10,074 bases of DNA, taken from Chloroflexota bacterium (GTDB lineage: Bacteria > Chloroflexota > Dehalococcoidia > SM23-28-2 > RBG-16-64-32). Below, piece by piece: positions 5,828-10,074 of this stretch. Numbering within the stretch: the stretch's first letter is position 1; each line of letters begins with the position of its first letter. Under the pieces are notes generated by a model. The model searched no databases, was not told the origin of the DNA, and was given only the letters and a program-made list of their open reading frames with translations. The stretch is from the NCBI GenBank assembly GCA_016190405.1, contig JACPQO010000233.1:1-10074 (forward strand). The letters run 5' to 3'. The translations under genes were made by a program, and so were the position numbers.

Positions 5828-7293
5828 GTGAGGCGGCGCACTTCGAAGCGCCAGAGGGAGACCGGCTCGTCGGGCTCGATCAGCGCCTTGGACATAGCGA
5901 TGGCGACCTGCTGCTGGGGGGTGTCCACTCCCTCGATGTCCGGCAGCAGGAGGCCGCGCCGACCGGAGTCGGCGTTCTGGACGATGACGCCGTAGCGCCT
6001 GGGGTCGAGCTGGTGGAGGCCGTCGATGGGCTCCGGCGGCGACAGAACATCCACGCTGTAGACGAGGTGCGGCAGCTCCTGCGGTGTGACGGGGAGAAAG
6101 CGGAGGTCGCGGCTGGCGCTGTGGATGGCGTTGCGGACGACCTCCTCCGCCAGGGTGGGGGCGATCGGCTCCACGGAGCCGATGCAGCCGCGAAGGGCGC
6201 CGTCGCCGGTCTTGAGGGAGACGAAGCAGCCGGCGCGCAGCGGCAGGCCCGGCCCTAGGGCCGGCGAGGGGCTACCGACCGGAGGGTCATCGGGCGGGTC
6301 GTCCGGTGGGTCGGGGTCCAGGGCCTGGCCGCGGAGGACGTAGGCATGGACGGCGTCGCGGGCCAGGCGGACCAGGGGGTGGGAGGGCCCGGCAGCGGCC
6401 TCGACAATGGGCTCGGGCTCCTGCACGGCGGGTTCGGCTGGAACCGCGGCGCGCGCCTCCACAAGCTCAGCGCGAACGTGGGGGTCGTCGTCCAGGATGT
6501 CGATGGCGGCGACCATGTAGCCGACGCCGAAGGGGCCCTCGTAGGAGAGGATGCGGGGTTGGACGGGCAGGCCGTCCAGGGCGCCCATGAGGAAGCTGAG
6601 GGAGGGGATGGCGTCGTCGCCGGCGGCCTCGCGGAAGGCGAGCTCCATGCCCAGGATGGCATCGACGTCCCAATTGGCGAGGGCCTCCTGGATGCGCCGG
6701 TCGAACTCCGGGCCGGCGGGGTCGTAGCCGTAGGGGCCGTCGTTAGAGAGGCGGTGAGAGAGGTCGGCGCTGGCGATGATGACGGCGCGGCGGCCGATGC
6801 GGTCCACGGCGCGGCGGACCGCCCGCCCGAACTGGAAGTGCTGCTGGGGCGACAGGAAGGCGATGTTCATGGCGACCAGGCGGGCGTCTTGCAGGCCACA
6901 GCGGAGGTAGTACAGGGGCACAGTGCAGGACCAGTCCAGGCCGCTGTCCCAGCGGTCGGCGACATCCAGGGGTAGGCCGGCGGCAGCGGCCTCCCCCTCG
7001 ATGGCGGCGGCGGTCTCGGGGTCGCCCTGGAACTGGAGGCGGACCTGAGGGGCGCCCCAGCGGGCGAAGTCGCCCTCGGTAGAGGCGGCGTTGAGGAGGA
7101 AGAAGGCGCCTGGGTTCAGCGGCCCATGGGTCGCCATGAGGACCAGCGTCTCCGGCCGGTGAGCGGCCATCTCGGCGGCGAGCTGCTCCAGGGCGTCGAT
7201 GGTGCGCTGGGTCTCGCGCTCGCGGCCGCGGCCGATCTCGTGGACGATGATCGGCGGGTGCGGGGAAACGCCTGCGAACTTGATGGCGGTCAT
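5824..7293 (-). CDS. MEMO-like / AMMECR1 two-domain fusion (AmmeMemoRadiSam-type protein)
   Basis: A 489-residue fusion. Residues 1–265 form a MEMO domain, related to the class III extradiol dioxygenase (LigB) fold: the SPHPPII His12, ATHGPL His56 and SADLSH Asp177/His180 sit where this family places metal-site residues. Residues about 305–489 are an AMMECR1 domain with LRGCIG at 367–372, VRNAIHSASRDLRF and the C-terminal GLLLPDIEGVDTPQQQ. These domains belong to a conserved set often found with a radical SAM protein; none is in this window, and the biochemical role is unknown. A proline/aspartate loop at 326–340 (PPDDPPDDPP) is encoded by a 12-base duplication. The ATG at 7293 is chosen over a TTG at 7299 because TCCTT at 7300–7304 (AAGGA on the mRNA) is spaced for it. 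Confidence 0.92.
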   Translation of the reverse strand: MTAIKFAGVSPHPPIIVHEIGRGRERETQRTIDALEQLAAEMAAHRPETLVLMATHGPLNPGAFFLLNAASTEGDFARWGAPQVRLQFQGDPETAAAIEGEAAAAGLPLDVADRWDSGLDWSCTVPLYYLRCGLQDARLVAMNIAFLSPQQHFQFGRAVRRAVDRIGRRAVIIASADLSHRLSNDGPYGYDPAGPEFDRRIQEALANWDVDAILGMELAFREAAGDDAIPSLSFLMGALDGLPVQPRILSYEGPFGVGYMVAAIDILDDDPHVRAELVEARAAVPAEPAVQEPEPIVEAAAGPSHPLVRLARDAVHAYVLRGQALDPDPPDDPPDDPPVGSPSPALGPGLPLRAGCFVSLKTGDGALRGCIGSVEPIAPTLAEEVVRNAIHSASRDLRFLPVTPQELPHLVYSVDVLSPPEPIDGLHQLDPRRYGVIVQNADSGRRGLLLPDIEGVDTPQQQVAIAMSKALIEPDEPVSLWRFEVRRLT

Positions 7294-7299
7294 AGCCAA

Positions 7300-7316
7300 T
7301 CCTTGGAGATATTATA
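7300..7316 (-). promoter_or_regulatory. Candidate −10 element and ribosome binding site of the MEMO–AMMECR1 gene
   Basis: The minus strand has a perfect TATAAT (7316–7311), and AAGGA (7304–7300) six bases before the ATG at 7293. A transcript from this −10 would start near 7304, leaving a leader of about 11 bases with the AAGGA at its very 5' end. No good −35 hexamer lies 16–18 bases upstream, so the promoter is tentative; the ribosome binding site is firmer and decides the start codon. Confidence 0.5.
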
Positions 7317-7355
7317 CCGCCGATGGGAAGAGGGTGGTGATGCCGTGGAGAGCGA

Positions 7356-7754
7356 TCAGGAGGCCGCGGGCTCTAATGAGGAGCGCGAAACGCGGCTGGT
7401 GATGTACTCTTCGACCCAGGCGCGGGCCTCGGGTTCGGCGTCGAAGCAGTGGTCCAGGCCCCAGCGGACGATGGCGTCCAGTACGGGCGCCAGGGAGCGG
7501 CCCTTTTCCGTCAGACTATATTCGGCGCGCAGGGGATGCTGGCTGTAAAGGGACCGCTCCACGAGGCCATGCTGCTCCAGCTTCTTGAGGCGGTCGGAGA
7601 GCAGGCGCGGCGGCAGGCCCGGCGATGAGCGCAGGAGCTGCTGGAAGCGGCTGCTGCCCAGGAAGAGGTCGCGGATGATGAGCATGGTCCAGCGGTCGCC
7701 GAAGATGTCGAGGCTGCGGGCGATGGGACATCCCTGGTTGTATGGCCTGGGCAT
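7356..7754 (-). CDS. HxlR-family winged-helix transcriptional regulator
   Basis: A 132-residue MarR/HxlR-type DNA-binding protein. It opens with GCPIARSLDIFGDRWTMLIIRDLF, the family hallmark (conserved Cys9 and the DRWT-LI-RDL helix), then RFQQLLRSSPGLPPRLLSDRLKKLEQHGLVER as the recognition helix region and AEYSLTEKGRSL in the wing. Cys9 sits where redox-sensing HxlR proteins such as YodB and HypR carry their reactive cysteine; a second cysteine is at 103. The ATG at 7754 is used because the reading frame further upstream runs through the divergent promoter region. The gene is back to back with the AhpD-like selenoprotein gene, 90 bases apart, the usual layout for a regulator and its target. 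Thiol or electrophile sensing is inferred. Confidence 0.92.
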   Translation of the reverse strand: MPRPYNQGCPIARSLDIFGDRWTMLIIRDLFLGSSRFQQLLRSSPGLPPRLLSDRLKKLEQHGLVERSLYSQHPLRAEYSLTEKGRSLAPVLDAIVRWGLDHCFDAEPEARAWVEEYITSRVSRSSLEPAAS

Positions 7755-7764
7755 TTCGCCAACA

Positions 7765-7793
7765 AGTGTACATCGAGGGGTTGACACAATCAA
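7765..7793 (-). promoter_or_regulatory. Sigma-70-like promoter of the HxlR gene
   Basis: On the minus strand: TTGATT (7793–7788), a 17-base spacer, TACACT (7770–7765). Each hexamer matches the consensus at 4 of 6 positions. Transcription would start near 7758, only about 4 bases before the ATG, implying a nearly leaderless message. It interlocks with the plus-strand promoter: its −35 lies in that promoter's spacer. The palindrome TGTACA at 7767–7772 overlaps its −10. Confidence 0.55.
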
Positions 7794-7808
7794 GGAAGCA
7801 ACTATACT
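7781..7808 (+). promoter_or_regulatory. Sigma-70-like promoter of the selenoprotein operon
   Basis: TTGACA (7781–7786, perfect consensus), a 16-base spacer, and TATACT (7803–7808, 5 of 6). Transcription would start near 7815, giving a leader of about 30 bases. This is the best promoter in the window. Its −35 lies within the spacer of the divergent HxlR promoter, so one bound regulator could affect both. Confidence 0.75.
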
Positions 7809-7830
7809 AAATGAAGTCATCCATCGCCCA

Positions 7831-7838
7831 GGAGGAGG
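7831..7838 (+). promoter_or_regulatory. Strong ribosome binding site for the selenoprotein GTG start
   Basis: GGAGGAGG at 7831–7838, 6 bases before the GTG at 7845. It fixes the GTG as the start; no other candidate start in that frame lies as well placed. Confidence 0.85.
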
Positions 7839-7844
7839 TGCCCC

Positions 7845-8399
7845 GTGACCCGCGTACGTATCGTGCAGGAGTCGGAGGCCGGCGGCGCAACCAAGGCGCT
7901 GTACGACGAAATTCGCGACTACTTCGGCCTCGGCGTGGTGCCCGATGTCGTCAAGCTGGTGAGCACGCGGCGGGAGTTCCTGCAAGTCTTTTTCGATAAC
8001 TATAAGGCGATGTTCGGCGGCGGCCACCTTCCCAGGCAGGTGAAGGAGATGATCGCCACCATCGTCTCCAAGACCAACTCCTGCTCGTATTGAACGAAGG
8101 CCCATTCGTTTCTCCTGCGGTTCGTAGGAGGGAGCCCCGAGGCGGTGCAGGCGGCGGAGGAAGGCGACGTGGAGGCGCTGCCGGTGGAAGAGCGGTACAA
8201 GGCGCTGCTGCGGCTGTGCGTGAAGCTGACGCTGCACGCCTACAAGGTGACGGATGAGGACATCGATGGCCTGCGAGCGGCCGGACTGAACGATGATGAG
8301 ATCCTGGAGGGCGTCTGGGTGGCCTGCCAGTTCAACGCCGTGGACCGGCTGGCCGACACCCTGGGTCTGTACGAACTGATGCAGCTACAGGAACGGTAA
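7845..8399 (+). CDS. AhpD-like (carboxymuconolactone decarboxylase family) selenoprotein; in-frame TGA at 8091–8093 read as selenocysteine
   Basis: A 184-residue AhpD-fold protein, probably a thiol/selenol peroxidase or oxidoreductase. Read normally, it stops at codon 83 (TGA). The same frame continues without a break for 101 more sense codons to a TAA at 8397–8399, and those codons complete the fold (AHSFLLRFVGGS, EERYKALLRLCVKLTLHAYKVTDEDI, ILEGVWVACQFNAVDRLADTLGL). The TGA sits at the second position of CxxC: Glu68, Cys80-Ser-Tyr-Sec83, His87. Spacing (12, 3, 4) equals Glu118, Cys130, Cys133, His137 of mycobacterial AhpD. A SECIS-type hairpin follows and selA lies nearby. First gene of a probable four-gene operon. 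A frame-preserving Cys-to-stop mutation is the alternative, less likely given these signals. The physiological reductant and substrate are unknown. Confidence 0.9.
8109..8133 (+). promoter_or_regulatory. Predicted bacterial SECIS hairpin downstream of the UGA
   Basis: CTCCTGC (8112–8118) pairs with GTAGGAG (8124–8130), six Watson–Crick pairs and one G·U, closing a 5-base loop GGTTC (8119–8123). Three further pairs, two of them G·U wobbles, can extend the stem to 8109/8133. The loop begins 25 bases after the UGA and opens with G, consistent with the bacterial SECIS pattern of a short apical loop with an early G and a U after it. A weaker competing stem, ACGAA/TTCGT at 8094–8109, also exists. 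Confidence 0.72.
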
Positions 8400-8431
8400 G
8401 AGGCAGCGAGACCTAGAAGGAGGATCATACC

Positions 8432-8917
8432 ATGGTCTCAGCAGCAGCAACATCCCTGCGGGACGCCCTGGAGCAGAAGCTGCGCGAGCTGGAGGAGGCG
8501 TCGGCAGAGGTCGACAAGGAGGCAGCGGCGCGGCGTCCCGCCGAGGGGGAGTGGTGCGTTAAGGAGGTGCTGTCGCACCTGTGTGGAGACGAGGGAGAGA
8601 GCGCGGTGGCGCGGCTCCGCCGGTTCGTGGACGAAGAGACGCCGCTCATTGGCATCGTCGCGGGGCTGCCGTACTACTCGCCCAAGCGGCAGGCGATGCC
8701 GGTCGCCGAGCTCCTATCGTCGGTGCGGGCGCAGTACGAGCCCATGGGCGAGTTCCTGGCGGGCCTGAGCGATGAGCAGCTGGCTCGCAAGGGTCGCGTG
8801 CCGCTCCTGAAGGACTCGCCGTTCGGTGAGTACCCAACGCTTGCGCAACTGGCGGGTGCGCTGATCAACTTCCACTTCGCGGACCACGTCAACCAGATCC
8901 GGAACTCTCGCCAGTAA
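8432..8917 (+). CDS. DinB-fold protein, second copy type
   Basis: A 161-residue DinB_2/YfiT-like four-helix protein. The N-terminal helix ends in EGEWCVKEVLSHL with His49, and the last helix carries HFADH (His148, His152) followed by VNQIR, giving the three-histidine metal site of the superfamily. Its sequence is clearly different from the DinB-fold protein encoded at 2234–2692, so this is not a recent duplication. AAGGAGGA at 8417–8424 precedes the ATG. It lies 32 bases after the selenoprotein gene on the same strand, with no terminator between, so it is probably in the same operon. A thiol-dependent transferase or isomerase role is plausible from the family and the redox context, but no substrate can be named. 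Confidence 0.85.
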   Translation: MVSAAATSLRDALEQKLRELEEASAEVDKEAAARRPAEGEWCVKEVLSHLCGDEGESAVARLRRFVDEETPLIGIVAGLPYYSPKRQAMPVAELLSSVRAQYEPMGEFLAGLSDEQLARKGRVPLLKDSPFGEYPTLAQLAGALINFHFADHVNQIRNSRQ

Positions 8918-8988
8918 GCGGCCGGCGCTGCTCGTCCAGTAAGATACTGCTGTAGCGACAAGGCAGGCAACAGAAGGAGGAGTTACGC
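8918..8988 (+). other. DinB-fold – VOC intergenic region
   Basis: 71 bases. A direct repeat of CCAGTAAG (8910–8917 and 8935–8942) brings a second copy of the end of the preceding gene, including its stop codon, into the spacer. GAAGGAGGAG at 8974–8983 serves the next gene. No clear terminator. Confidence 0.4.
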
Positions 8989-9339
8989 ATGGCCCATCCT
9001 GTCGTGCATTTCGAGATAGCGGGGAAGGACGGGAAGAAGCTACAGGAGTTCTACGGCAAGCTGTTCGACTGGAAGATCGACGTCTCGGCCGAGATGGGCG
9101 ACTACGGGCTGGTGGAGGCCAGCGAGGGCGGCATCGGCGGCGGGATCTTTCAGGCGCAAGCCGGGATGCCGGCGTACGTCACTATCTACGTGTCGGTAGA
9201 CGACCTCCAGGCGTACCTGGATAAGGCGGCGAGCCTGGGGGGCAAGGCGATCGTGCCGCCGACGCCGATCCCCGGCGTGGGCGCCTTCGCCATGTTCCAC
9301 GACCCTGAGGGAAACCTGGTCGGGCTGTTCAAGGGCTAG
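8989..9339 (+). CDS. VOC-superfamily protein (glyoxalase fold)
   Basis: A 116-residue VOC protein with two βαβββ modules: VVHFEIAGKDGKKLQEFYGKLFDWKI at the N-terminus and YVTIYVSVDDLQAYLDKAASLGGK in the second half, ending AMFHDPEGNLVGLFKG, the usual closing motif. His7 lies at the first possible metal ligand, but the last strand reads GNLVGLF, without the glutamate that many metal-dependent members carry, so a metal-free or binding role is possible. Resembles the small 'VOC family protein' group that includes antibiotic-binding and glyoxalase-related members. A strong GGAGG ribosome binding site precedes the ATG. Function unknown. Confidence 0.85.
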   Translation: MAHPVVHFEIAGKDGKKLQEFYGKLFDWKIDVSAEMGDYGLVEASEGGIGGGIFQAQAGMPAYVTIYVSVDDLQAYLDKAASLGGKAIVPPTPIPGVGAFAMFHDPEGNLVGLFKG

Positions 9340-9387
9340 GGATAAGCCAGCCATCTGCCGAAATCGCTCTCGTCAAGGAGGCTACAC

Positions 9388-9747
9388 ATGATCAAGGGGC
9401 TACGGCTGTCGTCCATTTGGAGCCAGGACCTGAACAGCCTGCTGCCGTTCTATCGAGATACCCTGGGGCTGAAGGTCGGCATGGAGACACCCGGCTTCGT
9501 GATCCTGGGCGACCCGGACCAGCCGGCGGCGGCGCTGGGGACGCACAGCGAGGTGCACGGCAGGGCGGTAGATCCAGCGCGACACATCGTCGGCTTCGAT
9601 AGCGACGATATCCAGGGCGACTGCGCTCGGCTGAAGAGGGCCGGCGTGGAGTTCGTCGAGGAGCCCAACGCCCAGGGAGGCGTGTGGGTCGCCACGTTCA
9701 AGGACCCGGAGGGGAACCTGATCCAGCTCTTGCAGTTTGAGGGCTAG
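9388..9747 (+). CDS. VOC-superfamily protein (glyoxalase fold), second
   Basis: A 119-residue VOC protein: MIKGLRLSSIWSQDLNSLLPFYRDTLGLKV, then HIVGFDSDDIQGDCARLKRAGVEF and the terminal WVATFKDPEGNLIQLLQF. The first-strand His of metal-dependent glyoxalases is replaced (SIWSQD), and the final Glu is Gln (LIQLLQF), so classical metal chemistry is doubtful. It shares the fold but little sequence with the upstream VOC gene. AAGGAGG at 9375–9381 precedes the ATG. It is the last gene of the plus-strand run; only 7 bases separate its TAG from the convergent selA stop, leaving no room for a separate terminator. Role unknown; detoxification or small-molecule binding would fit the neighbours. Confidence 0.87.
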   Translation: MIKGLRLSSIWSQDLNSLLPFYRDTLGLKVGMETPGFVILGDPDQPAAALGTHSEVHGRAVDPARHIVGFDSDDIQGDCARLKRAGVEFVEEPNAQGGVWVATFKDPEGNLIQLLQFEG

Positions 9748-9754
9748 GCGAAGC

Positions 9755-10074
9755 CTACGGCGTTTGGGTTAGCGCTGCTGTTAGGGCTGCTATAAGCGCG
9801 CGGTCCTCGTTGGGCTGCACCGACCGTGGGTCCAGGAGCAGCATGTCGCGCTCGACGCGGGCGACGACGGGAGGGTCGCCGAGGCGGAGGCGGCGGGCGA
9901 GGTCGCTCACGTAGGCCCCGTCGCGGGGGATGGCCAGGAGCTTCGATGGCAGGCTCTCCTCCGGCAGGCTACCGCCGCCGACCATGGAGCGGCCATCGAC
10001 GACGCGGGCAGGCGGGCCTATGGCCCGGGCCCAGCGGCGGGCGCGGCGCTGGATACCGGCGAGCGGCGTCGAGA
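9755..10074 (-). CDS. selA: SelA, L-seryl-tRNA(Sec) selenium transferase, C-terminal part (5' end outside the window)
   Basis: The last 105 codons of selA, running in from the right edge. SelA is the PLP-dependent enzyme that converts Ser-tRNA(Sec) to Sec-tRNA(Sec) with selenophosphate. The visible part has DGRSMVGGGSLPEESLPSKL, then SDLARRLRLGDPPVVARVERDMLLLDPRSV and a terminal ALIAALTAAL, in the order of the C-terminal domain of bacterial SelA (G-GSLP--LPS, LR--PPV--R------L-DLR). The PLP lysine lies upstream, outside the window. The frame stays open from the window edge to the TAG at 9755–9757, so this is the end of a longer gene and not a short gene starting at the internal ATG (9985). 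It converges on the VOC gene. Its presence supports selenocysteine use in this genome. Confidence 0.9.
   Translation of the reverse strand, partial: STPLAGIQRRARRWARAIGPPARVVDGRSMVGGGSLPEESLPSKLLAIPRDGAYVSDLARRLRLGDPPVVARVERDMLLLDPRSVQPNEDRALIAALTAALTQTP

Noticed and set aside
7845..8093. A short 82-residue protein ending at the TGA, plus a separate gene starting at GTG 8145
   Set aside because: The two are in one frame, complete one AhpD fold, and the TGA lies on the catalytic cysteine; GTG 8145 has no ribosome binding site.
7755..8237. Longer HxlR start, extending the regulator through the divergent promoter and the selenoprotein gene
   Set aside because: It would overlap the opposite-strand gene and both promoters; the HxlR fold begins just after the ATG at 7754.
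9748..9754. A shared terminator between the convergent VOC and selA genes
   Set aside because: Only 7 bases separate the stops and no hairpin with a T-run was seen.

Overview
This is a GC-rich bacterial window, most likely from a Chloroflexota lineage. That assignment is an inference from the combination of coenzyme F420 genes, a MutS2 with an Smr domain, a MEMO–AMMECR1 fusion and heptanucleotide tandem repeats; no taxonomic marker is present. Two gene groups face away from each other around position 7,800.

Left group (minus strand, read from about 7,750 down to 1): an HxlR-family regulator; a MEMO/AMMECR1 fusion protein; a GNAT acetyltransferase overlapping it by 4 bases; MutS2; a DinB-fold protein overlapping MutS2 by 4 bases; and then three F420 biosynthesis genes. 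These are cofD/fbiA, cofC/fbiD and a nitroreductase matching the C-terminal domain of FbiB, cut by the window edge. Gaps in this group carry short purine/pyrimidine-skewed direct repeats, clearest as 7-base units. Two heptamer arrays also lie in frame inside mutS2, in a loop before Walker A and in the linker before the Smr domain.

Right group (plus strand, 7,845–9,747): a probable selenoprotein of the AhpD / carboxymuconolactone decarboxylase family, a second DinB-fold protein and two small VOC (glyoxalase-fold) proteins, all with strong GGAGG-type ribosome binding sites. The first gene looks split by an in-frame TGA at 8091–8093. The two halves are in one frame, and the TGA falls exactly on the second cysteine of the AhpD motif, giving Glu68–Cys80–Sec83–His87 with the family spacing. 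A hairpin of bacterial SECIS type lies just downstream. Facing this group at the right edge is the 3' end of selA, selenocysteine synthase, so the selenocysteine machinery sits beside its likely client.

The regulator and the selenoprotein gene are divergent, with two overlapping sigma-70-like promoters in 90 bp. The HxlR protein has the N-terminal cysteine typical of redox-sensing members. A reasonable model, inferred and not shown, is an HxlR-controlled thiol/selenol redox or detoxification operon (AhpD-like selenoprotein, DinB-fold, VOC proteins) linked to selA. TGA is the ordinary stop of seven genes in the window, which argues against a genome-wide change of the code.
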